From contig JBCCTQ010000008.1 in the NCBI GenBank assembly GCA_039198225.1, positions 62,001-126,000 of the forward strand: a stretch of 64,000 bases of DNA, given 5' to 3'. Shown in pieces: positions 18,840 to 27,253 of the stretch (positions are counted from its first letter, which is position 1; each line of letters starts with the position of its first letter). Both the position numbers and the translations under genes were made by a program. The notes below the pieces were generated by a model, which searched no databases, was not told where the DNA came from, and worked only from the letters and a program-made list of their open reading frames with translations. The DNA comes from JASJAR01 sp039198225 (GTDB taxonomy: Bacteria; Pseudomonadota; Alphaproteobacteria; Rhodobacterales; Rhodobacteraceae).

Positions 18840-19634
18840 TTATACTCTATATACCATTTCTTGTGCTAACGCGCGATAGGCGATGCTGCCTTTCGACATG
18901 GGATCATACTCAACCACCGGCATCGCATAGGACGGCGCTTCGCTGACCCGCACGTTCCGCGGCACCTTGGTACGGAAAACAAGTTCACCAAGGGTTTCCC
19001 TGGCGTCTTTTTCTACCATTTGGCTCAGGCGATTGCGCCCATCAAACATGGTCAGAACGATGCCTTCGATCCGCAGGTTCGGATTGGCCGTCGCCCGCAC
19101 CTGGCGAACGGTCAGCATCAATTGCGACAAGCCCTCGAGGGCAAAGAACTCGCTTTGAAGCGGCACCAAAACCGAATCCGACGCCACCATGGCGTTGATC
19201 GTCAGCATCGACAGGGAGGGCGGGCAATCGATGAGAATGTAATCAAGGCTAAAGCGCTCGATCTCCGGTGCGCGCAGAGCTTCCCGGAGAACGAAGCTCC
19301 GCCGCTCATTTTCTACCATCTCGATATCGGCCGAGCTCAGGTCGGTTGTTGCCGGAGCCAGAAGGAGCCCTTCCACATTGGTGGGCCGTACCACTTTCTC
19401 GAGCGGGGCATCGTCGAGCAAGAGGTCGTAGGTGGTAAGGCCCCGGTCACGGCTGCTCGCCCCCAACCCGGTGGACGCATTGCCCTGGGGATCGAGGTCG
19501 ACCAAAAGCACATTGAGCCCTTCTTCGGCCAGGGCGGCCCCCAGATTGATCGCCGTCGTCGTCTTTCCGACGCCGCCCTTTTGGTTCGCGATAGCCACTA
19601 TTTTTGGGTTTTTCTGCCCATTTGCGTCAGACAC
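18840..19634 (-). CDS. parA: Chromosome partitioning ATPase ParA
   Basis: A deviant-Walker ATPase that moves ParB-parS complexes. The deviant P-loop KGGVGKTT lies at residues 19-26 of the 264-residue product, with LVDLDPQGN (A' motif) near 49 and IDCPPSL (Walker B) further on. I start at the GTG at 19634, which overlaps the rsmG stop and has a GGAG site; a TTG at 19649 would add five residues. It follows rsmG and precedes parB, the classical arrangement near alphaproteobacterial origins. Confidence 0.96.
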   Translation of the reverse strand: MSDANGQKNPKIVAIANQKGGVGKTTTAINLGAALAEEGLNVLLVDLDPQGNASTGLGASSRDRGLTTYDLLLDDAPLEKVVRPTNVEGLLLAPATTDLSSADIEMVENERRSFVLREALRAPEIERFSLDYILIDCPPSLSMLTINAMVASDSVLVPLQSEFFALEGLSQLMLTVRQVRATANPNLRIEGIVLTMFDGRNRLSQMVEKDARETLGELVFRTKVPRNVRVSEAPSYAMPVVEYDPMSKGSIAYRALAQEMVYRV

Positions 19635-20232
19635 GCCGCAAGTCTCCAATCTTCAGAACCGCCGCCTCGGGGTCTGTTTGGCTTGGGATCTTCTCGCAGG
19701 TGAAATGCCACCTTTCAAGCGCTTCCGCGACTTCAGTATCCGCACGTCGGCCCTTGAGAAACAATCCCGTCCCGCCCGGCGCCATATGCCGCTGGGCATG
19801 GGCAGCCAGCTCAGAAAGTGGGGCAACGGCGCGCGCGCTCACCACATCCGCCCCGAGTGCAGAAAGGTCTTCGCTTCTCTTTGGAAGTATCTCTACGGAA
19901 ACACCGACCAGCCGAGACGCCTCCCGCAAAAACGCTGCCTTTCGCCTGTCGGCTTCAACCAGAGTGATCCGTCCTTCCGGCCGAAGCTCCGCGGCCAATA
20001 TGGCAATCACCATCCCTGGCAGACCGCCGCCTGATCCCAAGTCCACCCAGGATTTCCAATTGTCCTCTGCAAGGCGGTAGATCTGAGCACTATCGGCGAC
20101 GTGGCGCTCCCAAGCGACCGCTTCACTGGCCTTAGAAATCAGGTTGATCCGTTTGTTCCAGTGAAGGAGCGCATCTAGAAAGGCACGCAACCGATCCGTT
20201 GTTTCACGTGAAACATCGAGATCCAGGATCAC
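19627..20232 (-). CDS. rsmG: 16S rRNA (guanine-N7) methyltransferase RsmG
   Basis: Methylates a guanosine in the 530 loop of 16S rRNA using S-adenosylmethionine. The 201-residue product has the SAM-binding motif DLGSGGGLPG at about 64-73. The GTG start at 20232 overlaps the mnmG stop (GTGA). Codons 6-11, reading DVSRET, are formed by a perfect parS site, so partition DNA and coding sequence coincide. Loss of this gene gives low-level streptomycin resistance in several bacteria. Confidence 0.95.
   Translation of the reverse strand: MILDLDVSRETTDRLRAFLDALLHWNKRINLISKASEAVAWERHVADSAQIYRLAEDNWKSWVDLGSGGGLPGMVIAILAAELRPEGRITLVEADRRKAAFLREASRLVGVSVEILPKRSEDLSALGADVVSARAVAPLSELAAHAQRHMAPGGTGLFLKGRRADTEVAEALERWHFTCEKIPSQTDPEAAVLKIGDLRRV
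20200..20215. promoter_or_regulatory. parS site 1 (inside rsmG)
   Basis: TGTTTCACGTGAAACA, a perfect 16-bp palindrome identical to the canonical ParB-binding site. It lies in the 5' coding region of rsmG and encodes part of its DVSRET N-terminus. It is about 4.5 kb from the putative origin. Confidence 0.97.
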
Positions 20233-22100
20233 GCCGACTTCCGTTTTCCATGCCTGATCTTCGCCAGAAGCAGCGTCAAAGCGGCAGGCGTCATGCCCTC
20301 TATCCGGCCTGCCTGGCCCAGGGTTTCAGGCCGCGTCGCCTCGAGCTTACCGCGAAGCTCGTTCGACAGACCCTTGAGCGAGGTGTAGTCGAAGTTGTCC
20401 GGTAGCACTTCGGCCTCATCCCTTTTTAGAGCCTCTGCGTCGCGGGATTGACGTTCCAGATACCGTGCATAGATCGCATCTCGCGAGACCTGACGTTGGA
20501 TTTCCAACCCGTGGCTCGCCAATTCCGGCTCCAGTCCAGCCAAGTCCGGATAGGTGATGTGGGGGAAACTCAAAAGCTCGAACGCCGACCTACGGCCGCC
20601 ATCTGCGGCGACCTCGATGCCGCCCCGGGCAAGCTCCCTTGGCGTAAAACTGACGCGATTGAGGTCACCTTTAGCAGCAGAAAGCGCCTTTTCCTTTTTC
20701 CGGTAGGCTGCAGCCCGCTCTCCCGAGACCAGCCCGAGATCAATGGCCGTCGGCGTGAGGCGTTGATCAGCGTTGTCTGCCCGCAAGGACAGTCGGAATT
20801 CCGCGCGAGAAGTGAACATCCGGTATGGCTCATTCACTCCCCGGGTCACGAGGTCGTCAATCATCACACCGATATACGATGTCTCCCGCCCCAACGTCAC
20901 CGGATCCAAGCCTTGGACAGCCCGGGCCGCATTTAGCCCCGCCACCAAGCCTTGCGCGCCCGCCTCCTCATACCCCGTCGTCCCGTTTATTTGCCCGGCG
21001 AGATAAAGGCCGGGCACGTCGCGGACAGCCAGCGACGGCGATAGGGCGCGGGGATCGACGTAGTCGTATTCAACCGCATAGCCCGGCTGCACGATCTCGG
21101 CTCGCTCAAGCCCGTTGATCGACGCCACATAGGCCTTCTGAACTTCCAGGGGTAGCGAGGTCGAAATCCCGTTCGGGTAGACGAGGTCCGTCGAAAGGCC
21201 TTCGGGTTCTAGAAAAATCTGATGCGACGACCGCTCAGCGAAACGCACCACCTTGTCTTCAATCGACGGGCAATACCGTGGTCCGTTCCCTTCGATCTGA
21301 CCGCCATACATAGCCGACCTTGAGAGGTTTTCCCGAACAATCTCATGGGTTTTCGTGTTGGTCGCCGTGATCCCGCAGGTAATTTGACGCGCCGATGGCG
21401 CGCTGCTCAGGAAGGAGAAAAGCTCGGGCTCGACATCTCCCGGCTGCTCCTCGACGCGGTTCCAATCTATGGTTCTCGCTTTGAGACGCGGTGGTGTTCC
21501 CGTCTTCAGCCGGCCAAGGGGCAGGCCAAAGGCGTCGATCCTTTTCGCAAGCAAAGTAGACGGCGCTTCGCCAAAACGCCCCCCTTCGCGAACCTCGTCG
21601 CCGATAAAGAGCTTGCCGCGAAGAAATGTACCGGTTGTCAGAACGACGGCACCGGCGCTCACCGCGCTGCCATCGGCCAGCCGAACCCCCCAGACCCGGC
21701 CTCTCTCAAGCAGAAAATCAGCGGCCTCTCCCTCAAGCACCGTGAGGCGTTCTTGCCTTTTGAGAAGCGCTTTGATTGCCTGACGATAAAGGTCACGGTC
21801 CGCCTGGGCGCGCGGGCCTTGGACAGCGGGGCCTTTTCTCCGGTTCAGCAGCCGGAATTGAATGCCCGCCCGATCTGCCGCCCGGCCCATCAAGCCGTCC
21901 ATCGCGTCAATTTCTCGAACGAGATGGCCTTTCCCAAGGCCACCAATTGCCGGATTGCATGACATGACGCCGATGGACGCGCGGTGCAGGGTCAGCAACG
22001 CAACATTTGCGCCCGCCCGCGCTGCTGCACTTGCGGCTTCGCTTCCTGCATGGCCGCCACCGACGACAATCACGTCATAGTCATGTTTCACGTGAAACAC
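20229..22100 (-). CDS. mnmG: tRNA uridine-5-carboxymethylaminomethyl(34) synthesis protein MnmG (GidA)
   Basis: The FAD-dependent partner of MnmE in making (c)mnm5U at the wobble position of certain tRNAs. The dinucleotide-binding motif VVGGGHAGSEAA is at residues 12-23, and the 623-residue length is standard. The start is the GTG at 22100, directly after the mnmE stop, with a GGGAAG site. The first six residues MFHVKH are encoded by a perfect parS site. It overlaps rsmG by 4 bases. Confidence 0.97.
   Translation of the reverse strand: MFHVKHDYDVIVVGGGHAGSEAASAAARAGANVALLTLHRASIGVMSCNPAIGGLGKGHLVREIDAMDGLMGRAADRAGIQFRLLNRRKGPAVQGPRAQADRDLYRQAIKALLKRQERLTVLEGEAADFLLERGRVWGVRLADGSAVSAGAVVLTTGTFLRGKLFIGDEVREGGRFGEAPSTLLAKRIDAFGLPLGRLKTGTPPRLKARTIDWNRVEEQPGDVEPELFSFLSSAPSARQITCGITATNTKTHEIVRENLSRSAMYGGQIEGNGPRYCPSIEDKVVRFAERSSHQIFLEPEGLSTDLVYPNGISTSLPLEVQKAYVASINGLERAEIVQPGYAVEYDYVDPRALSPSLAVRDVPGLYLAGQINGTTGYEEAGAQGLVAGLNAARAVQGLDPVTLGRETSYIGVMIDDLVTRGVNEPYRMFTSRAEFRLSLRADNADQRLTPTAIDLGLVSGERAAAYRKKEKALSAAKGDLNRVSFTPRELARGGIEVAADGGRRSAFELLSFPHITYPDLAGLEPELASHGLEIQRQVSRDAIYARYLERQSRDAEALKRDEAEVLPDNFDYTSLKGLSNELRGKLEATRPETLGQAGRIEGMTPAALTLLLAKIRHGKRKSA
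22084..22099. promoter_or_regulatory. parS site 2 (start of mnmG)
   Basis: A second perfect TGTTTCACGTGAAACA palindrome, covering codons 1-6 of mnmG. It is 1884 bp from parS site 1 and about 2.6 kb from the putative origin. Both sites are expected to be loaded by the ParB encoded at 17927-18817. Confidence 0.97.
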
Positions 22101-23381
22101 CTACTTCCCGATGCAAAACCGCGCGAACACTTCGTCGAGCACATCTTCCACACCTACGCGCCCAATTAACTTGTCCAATGCTAAAACCGCAGCCCGAATC
22201 TCTTCCGCCGCAATCTCAGTCGGAGCACCGTCGCTTAACGCATCCTTTGCCGCATCCAAAGCCCCAAAGGCGTATTTTGCCGCTACGCGATGCCTCTCCC
22301 GATCAAAAACACCGGCGGACGCGACTCGCGTACCTAATTCCTTGCTTACCCGAACCATCAATTCGTGCACGCCTTGGCCCGTAACTCCAGAAACACCGTC
22401 TTTGGCTCCCGAGAGGTCGGCCTTCCCCGCCACGAGAATATCTCCGGGCCTTAGATCGATCCCAGTCGCTGGTTCATCATCCGCCAAAAGAACTCGAAGA
22501 TCAGCCGCATCAATCCGGGTACGGCTTCGCCCGATGCCAATCGCTTCAACCTCATCCTGGGCCTCACGAAGACCAGCCGTATCAAGAAACGTCACCGGCA
22601 GGCCGTCGATATCCATTCGTACCTCGATGACGTCCCGCGTGGTGCCAGCGATGTTGGACGTAATCGCGGCATCGCGCCCGGCGAGATAATTTAAGAGGGT
22701 GGATTTCCCGGCATTCGGCGCGCCCACCAGGGCCACCTCATATCCAACGCGTACACGTTCTGCAGCCGCGCTTGATTGAAGCTCTTCGGCAAGCAAGTCC
22801 TGAACCGCATGAATATCGGCCAAGACGTCCGATGAGAGATCCTCTGGCACCTCCTCATCGGCAAAATCGATCGTCGTTTCCAAGAGAGCCAGCGCACGGA
22901 CCAAACGGGTGCGCAGCGTATCGACGCGGTCGCGCATCCGCCCGTCGAGCGCTCCCAAAGCCCGCTTTCGCTGCGCCTCCGTTTCCGCTTCGATAAGATC
23001 GCCGAGACCTTCGATCTGGCCGATGTCGAGCCGGCCATTCAAAAGCGCGCGCCGGGTGAATTCACCGGCCTCCGCTGGCCTAAGGCCCGCTTCCTCAGAC
23101 AAGCTCGCCAAAGCCGCCCGCTGCACGGCGATGGACCCGTGAAGATGCCATTCGGCCGACGATTCTCCGGTGAAACTCGCCCCCTCCGAAAATACCGCCA
23201 CCATCGCTTCGTCGATGAGCGAACCCTTTCGGTCGACGAGGCGTCTCAGGCGAAGTTCACGAGGCGCCGGCAAGGCCCCAGAAAACGCTTCGGTGACGTC
23301 GTGCGCTAAAGGGCCCGACAGCCGAAGGACGGCGACGCCCGCCTTTCCGGGAGCCGTGGACATGGCAAATATCGTATCCAT
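22101..23381 (-). CDS. mnmE: tRNA modification GTPase MnmE (TrmE)
   Basis: A dimeric GTPase acting with MnmG on wobble uridine. The 426-residue product has an N-terminal tetrahydrofolate-binding domain starting MDTIFAMSTAPGKAGVAVLRLSGP, a G domain inserted in a helical domain (Walker A GAPNAGKST at about 219-227, DTAGLR switch II), and the C-terminal FCIGK with the conserved cysteine. No strong ribosome site precedes the ATG at 23381; an ATG six codons later is less likely given family N-termini. It abuts mnmG with no gap. Confidence 0.96.
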   Translation of the reverse strand: MDTIFAMSTAPGKAGVAVLRLSGPLAHDVTEAFSGALPAPRELRLRRLVDRKGSLIDEAMVAVFSEGASFTGESSAEWHLHGSIAVQRAALASLSEEAGLRPAEAGEFTRRALLNGRLDIGQIEGLGDLIEAETEAQRKRALGALDGRMRDRVDTLRTRLVRALALLETTIDFADEEVPEDLSSDVLADIHAVQDLLAEELQSSAAAERVRVGYEVALVGAPNAGKSTLLNYLAGRDAAITSNIAGTTRDVIEVRMDIDGLPVTFLDTAGLREAQDEVEAIGIGRSRTRIDAADLRVLLADDEPATGIDLRPGDILVAGKADLSGAKDGVSGVTGQGVHELMVRVSKELGTRVASAGVFDRERHRVAAKYAFGALDAAKDALSDGAPTEIAAEEIRAAVLALDKLIGRVGVEDVLDEVFARFCIGK

Positions 23382-23383
23382 AA

Positions 23384-23405
23384 ATTACTGTTTTTAAACA
23401 ATAAT
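23384..23405. other. AT-rich inverted repeat between rho and mnmE
   Basis: ATTACTGTTT (23384-23393) and AAACAATAAT (23396-23405) form 10-bp arms with one mismatch around TT. It fills nearly the whole 24-base gap between the rho stop and the mnmE start. Its very low GC stands out from the surrounding sequence. It could be an operator, or a promoter or terminator element for the downstream genes; it is not a parS site. Confidence 0.5.
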
Positions 23406-24677
23406 CTAAGTATTCATGGAATCGAAGAATTCGGAATTCGTCTTGGTCTGTTTGAGCTTCGATAAGAGGAACTCGACCGCGTCCGTGGTTCCCATCGGGT
23501 TAAGGATTCGGCGAAGAACAAACGTCTTCGCAAGATCACCCTTGTCGACCAAGAGGTCTTCCTTCCGCGTGCCGGATTTGAGGATGTCCATGGCCGGATA
23601 GACCCGTTTGTCGGCGACCTTCCGGTCAAGAACGATCTCGGAGTTACCGGTGCCCTTAAATTCTTCGAAGATCACCTCGTCCATCCGGCTGCCCGTATCA
23701 ATGAGAGCCGTGGCGATGATCGTGAGCGACCCGCCTTCCTCGATGTTTCGGGCAGCACCGAAGAACCGCTTCGGGCGCTGGAGTGCATTGGCGTCCACGC
23801 CCCCTGTCAAAACCTTACCCGAAGACGGCACCACCGTGTTGAAGGCCCGACCGAGGCGCGTGATGGAATCGAGGAGGATCACAACGTCGCGTTTATGCTC
23901 TACGAGGCGCTTGGCTTTCTCGATCACCATGTCCGAGACCGCCACGTGCCGCGTCGCCGGTTCGTCGAAGGTCGAAGAAATAACCTCCCCCCGAACGGAG
24001 CGCTGCATGTCAGTGACTTCCTCGGGCCGTTCATCGATCAAGAGAACGATGAGGTAGCATTCGGGATGGTTGGTCTCGATCGAGTGGGCAATGTTCTGGA
24101 GAAGCACCGTTTTACCGGTTCGCGGCGGCGCCACAATCAAGCAACGCTGTCCTTTCCCAATTGGGGAGACAAGGTCGATCACCCGGGCAGAACGGTCTTT
24201 GATCGTTGGGTCCTCAATCTCCATTTTGAGCCGCTCATCGGGATAAAGCGGCGTGAGATTGTCAAAGCTCACCTTATGGCGGGCTTTGTCAGGATCTTCG
24301 AAATTGATCGCTTCAACCTTGGTCAACGCGAAATAGCGTTCATTGTCCGCCGGGCCCCGGATCACGCCTTCAACCGTGTCACCCGTTCGCAAGGAATAGG
24401 ATCGGATCATCTCCGGAGAGACGTAAATGTCGTCGGGACCAGGCAGGTAATTAGCCTCGGGCGAGCGCAGGAACCCAAACCCGTCCTGGAGGACTTCGAG
24501 CACCCCATCGCCGCCGATAACCCAATCTTCCTCGGCGCGTTCTTTCAGGATCGAGAACATCATCTCGCCCTTCCGCATTGTCGAGGCGTTTTCGATCTCG
24601 AGGTCTTCAGCGAGGGAGAGGAGTTCTTTCGGGCTCTGGGATTTGAGCTCAGACAGGTTCAGTCGGTCGGCAGTCAT
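23406..24677 (-). CDS. rho: Transcription termination factor Rho
   Basis: A hexameric RNA helicase that terminates transcription. The 423-residue product has the N-terminal RNA-binding cold-shock-like fold (about 50-125, with GFGFLRS), the P-loop PPRTGKT near 180, and the Q/R-loop regions of the C-terminal motor. It is the first gene of the minus-strand run leading to parB and begins about 540 bases from maf on the other side of the putative origin. The usual alphaproteobacterial neighbours of this region (hemE, hemH) are not present between rho and the gap. Confidence 0.97.
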   Translation of the reverse strand: MTADRLNLSELKSQSPKELLSLAEDLEIENASTMRKGEMMFSILKERAEEDWVIGGDGVLEVLQDGFGFLRSPEANYLPGPDDIYVSPEMIRSYSLRTGDTVEGVIRGPADNERYFALTKVEAINFEDPDKARHKVSFDNLTPLYPDERLKMEIEDPTIKDRSARVIDLVSPIGKGQRCLIVAPPRTGKTVLLQNIAHSIETNHPECYLIVLLIDERPEEVTDMQRSVRGEVISSTFDEPATRHVAVSDMVIEKAKRLVEHKRDVVILLDSITRLGRAFNTVVPSSGKVLTGGVDANALQRPKRFFGAARNIEEGGSLTIIATALIDTGSRMDEVIFEEFKGTGNSEIVLDRKVADKRVYPAMDILKSGTRKEDLLVDKGDLAKTFVLRRILNPMGTTDAVEFLLSKLKQTKTNSEFFDSMNT

Positions 24678-25215
24678 ATAGGCTCCGCGCTTTCTCAGCG
24701 CATTTAGGACAGCTTTTGGAAAACAATGACCGGATGGCCATTTGTGGGGAGCTAGGTGGTTTTTTGAGAGGAGTCAAACCTAGGTCACAAGGGAGGCCAG
24801 GACGCGCTCATTCTCGCGATCCGCTCCGCATACCAATCTTAAGAAATATATAAGTAGAGATTTAGAATCTTGTAGAACCAGGGCACAATGAGGATCCTTC
24901 AATTCTCCCCAATTTAACTCTCATGGCTCTAGTCGGTGGATAGGACGAAAGCGCCTCGGCCAGCAACGGGGATATCAGTTATTTACTATATTTTACAGTA
25001 ACTTAAATTCCATATTTCCGGATAAGTCTGTGGGCAAATTTCGAAGAGCCTGCGTTGTTTGAACTCTACACATCCTGGTGGATATTTTGTCCCCCGTGGA
25101 CAGAATGCGGGATAGAATTTAGCTCCTGGGACGAAACCGGCTCGCGCGACTTTGGGGGAAGTTTTGAGTCACATTTTACAGTCAGCGTTCCTCGGGTTGT
25201 CCCCGGGGTTGTACC
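24678..25215. other. Putative chromosomal replication origin (gene-free region rho-maf)
   Basis: This 538-base gap is the longest gene-free stretch in the window and separates two operons that run away from each other. By hand count 24831-24920 is about 34% GC and 24971-25020 about 24%, far below the flanks. DnaA-box-like nonamers (two or three changes from TGTGGATAA or its complement) lie at 24935-24943, 25029-25037, 25064-25072, 25077-25085 and 25095-25103. ATTTTACAGT occurs twice in the same orientation (24990-24999 and 25173-25182). A near CtrA box is at 24839-24853. In Caulobacter the origin lies beside maf-aroE-coaE-dnaQ with rho and parAB on the other side, the same arrangement. Promoters for rho and maf must also be here. 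No coding sequence is evident. Confidence 0.7.
24839..24853. promoter_or_regulatory. Near-consensus CtrA box in the putative origin
   Basis: TTAA, seven bases, then ATAA: seven of eight positions of the TTAA-N7-TTAA CtrA site. It lies in the AT-rich part of the rho-maf gap. In Caulobacter CtrA silences the origin through such sites; in Rhodobacterales CtrA usually does not control replication, so the function here is open. Confidence 0.35.
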
Positions 25216-25815
25216 ATGCCTGAGCGGCTGATTTTGGCCTCTGGCTCGGCGGCGCGCCGGTCAATTCTACGGGCTGCGGCGGTTCCGTTCGAGGGGGTGA
25301 TTCCCTCCTTCGACGAGCAAACCGCACGCATGGCGATGTCGGAAGATGACCGAACGCCGCGCGATATCGCGCTGGGTCTGGCCGAAGGAAAGGCCCTGGC
25401 GGCCGATCCTGCAGCGCCCGATATCTTGGTCCTGGGCGCCGATCAGGTGCTCGAATTTAAGGGAGCGGTTTTCTCAAAACCCCAAACCAAGGACGATGCG
25501 CGCGCCCAACTTGAAGCCCTCGCCGGCGAGCGCCATGCGCTCCACTCCGCTTTGGCGATCACCCAAAAGGCGGAGGTGATTTGGCGCCATGTGAGCACGG
25601 TTTGGATGGAGATGCGTGCGCTTTCGGTGGACTATCTTTCTGATTACCTAGAACGCAATTGGCCGGATATTGGCGAGAGCATTGGCGGATATAAACTCGA
25701 AGGCGAAGGCGGCCGGCTCTTTCAGAAAATCGACGGTGATTACTTCAGCGTGCTGGGGCTCCCGCTTTTGCCGCTCGTCTCTTGGCTGATTGATCGCGGA
25801 GTTCTTTCGACATGA
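25216..25815 (+). CDS. maf: Maf-like nucleotide pyrophosphatase
   Basis: A Maf/HAM1-fold protein that hydrolyses non-canonical or modified nucleoside triphosphates. The 199-residue product starts with LILASGSAARRSILR (substrate-loop motif SxxRRxxL at residues 9-17) and has the catalytic GADQVLEF region near 74-81. It is the first gene of maf-aroE-coaE-dnaQ on the plus strand, directly flanking the putative origin as in Caulobacter. It overlaps aroE by 4 bases. Confidence 0.93.
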   Translation: MPERLILASGSAARRSILRAAAVPFEGVIPSFDEQTARMAMSEDDRTPRDIALGLAEGKALAADPAAPDILVLGADQVLEFKGAVFSKPQTKDDARAQLEALAGERHALHSALAITQKAEVIWRHVSTVWMEMRALSVDYLSDYLERNWPDIGESIGGYKLEGEGGRLFQKIDGDYFSVLGLPLLPLVSWLIDRGVLST

Positions 25816-26648
25816 GCGCGGGCAAGATCCCTCTCGCGGCCGTCATTGGATCGCCGGTGGCCCATTCGAAATCGCCCCGGCTCCATCGCCATTGGTTCCA
25901 GACCTATGGCGTACGCGGCCATTACATCCCCATGGATGTGGCCTCGGCGGATTTGGCCGAAACGATCAGTCTTTTGCCCAAACTCGGCTTTGTGGGCGTG
26001 AACGTGACGATCCCCCATAAGGAACGGGTCATCGGTTTGGCCGATCTCGTGACGGATCGCGCCGCGGTTATGGGTGCAGCGAATACGCTGATTTTCCGCG
26101 AGGACGGAAAGATCCACGCCGACAACACCGACGGGTACGGTTTCATACAAAACCTCAAGCAAGGGGCGCCGGGATGGTCCGCATCGAACGGTCCGGCGGC
26201 GGTGATCGGTGCAGGAGGTGCCGCGCGAGCGGTCGTGGCTTCGCTCTTAGATAGTGGCGCGCCGCAAGTTCGTTTGACCAACCGGAGCCGAACCCGCGCC
26301 GAAGCGCTCCGGACGGAGTTTGGCTCCCGGATCGAGGTTTATGATTGGGTCTCGGCCGGGAATACAATCGATGGGGCGATGACGGTGGTGAATGCGACCT
26401 CCCTCGGGATGACTGGCAAGGCCGAATTTCGGGTCCCGCTCGACGGGCTGTCACCGAAGGCCGTCGTCACCGACCTCGTTTATACCCCGCTCAAAACCAA
26501 GTTCTTGGCCCAGGCCGAAGCCAACGGCTGCCAGGTGGTTGACGGTCTCGGTATGCTTCTGCACCAGGCCGTGCCCGCGTTCGAGCGCTGGTTTGGGATC
26601 CGGCCGGAAGTGGACGAACGCTTGCGAAATGCGGTGCTCGATCCATGA
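25812..26648 (+). CDS. aroE: Shikimate dehydrogenase
   Basis: NADPH-dependent reduction of 3-dehydroshikimate to shikimate in aromatic amino acid synthesis. The 278-residue product has the shikimate-binding SPVAHSKSPRLHR near residues 14-26, the catalytic lysine in NVTIPHKE (about 66-73), and the cofactor loop GAGGAARA near 135. It overlaps maf (ATGA) and coaE (ATGA), consistent with tight translational coupling. Confidence 0.95.
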   Translation: MSAGKIPLAAVIGSPVAHSKSPRLHRHWFQTYGVRGHYIPMDVASADLAETISLLPKLGFVGVNVTIPHKERVIGLADLVTDRAAVMGAANTLIFREDGKIHADNTDGYGFIQNLKQGAPGWSASNGPAAVIGAGGAARAVVASLLDSGAPQVRLTNRSRTRAEALRTEFGSRIEVYDWVSAGNTIDGAMTVVNATSLGMTGKAEFRVPLDGLSPKAVVTDLVYTPLKTKFLAQAEANGCQVVDGLGMLLHQAVPAFERWFGIRPEVDERLRNAVLDP

Positions 26649-27253
26649 AAGCGCCGTTTGTCCTGGGGCTCACAGGGTCCATCGGGATGGGTAAATCGAC
26701 GACGGCCACCATGTTTCAAGAGGAAGGCGTGCCGGTTTGGGATGCGGACGCGGTCGTCGACAAGCTCTATGGCCCGGGTGGCAAGGCGGTCGGGCCGTTG
26801 CGCGATCTCAATAGTGCGGTTGTGGTAGGCGGCGCGGTGGACCGAAACCGCCTCAAAAACTGGATAAGGCAAGATCCAACCGCGCTTGCCAGGATAGAAG
26901 CGGTTGTCCATCCCCTCGTCGCCGATGACCGTGCGATTTTTATCGCGGAGGCAACGGCCGACATCGTGCTCCTCGATGTGCCGCTCCTCTTTGAAGGCGA
27001 GATCGATAAGGCGGTCGATGCGGTTGTTGTTGTTACCGCACCGGGCGATGTCCAGCGGAGCCGGGTTCTCGCCCGGCCCGGGATGACGGAAGCCCAATTT
27101 GAAACGCTCCTCGCCCGTCAAATGCCCGACGCCGAAAAGCGAGCCCGGGCCGATTACATCATCGAGACCCTCAATATGGACGACGCCCGAAAAGATGTGC
27201 GAGAGATCCTCGCAAGGGTGAGGGGCAGACGCGATGCGAGAGATCGTACTTGA
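26645..27253 (+). CDS. coaE: Dephospho-CoA kinase
   Basis: Performs the last step of coenzyme A synthesis, phosphorylating dephospho-CoA with ATP. The P-loop GSIGMGKST is at residues 11-19, the DADAVV motif near 35-40, and the DVPLLFE lid region near 115. The length of 202 residues is normal. It overlaps aroE by 4 and dnaQ by 20 bases. Confidence 0.95.
   Translation: MKAPFVLGLTGSIGMGKSTTATMFQEEGVPVWDADAVVDKLYGPGGKAVGPLRDLNSAVVVGGAVDRNRLKNWIRQDPTALARIEAVVHPLVADDRAIFIAEATADIVLLDVPLLFEGEIDKAVDAVVVVTAPGDVQRSRVLARPGMTEAQFETLLARQMPDAEKRARADYIIETLNMDDARKDVREILARVRGRRDARDRT

Noticed and set aside
23895..24707. A 270-codon open frame on the plus strand opposite rho
   Set aside because: Antisense to the conserved rho reading frame and without recognisable motifs; it runs across the rho start into the putative origin only because of base composition.
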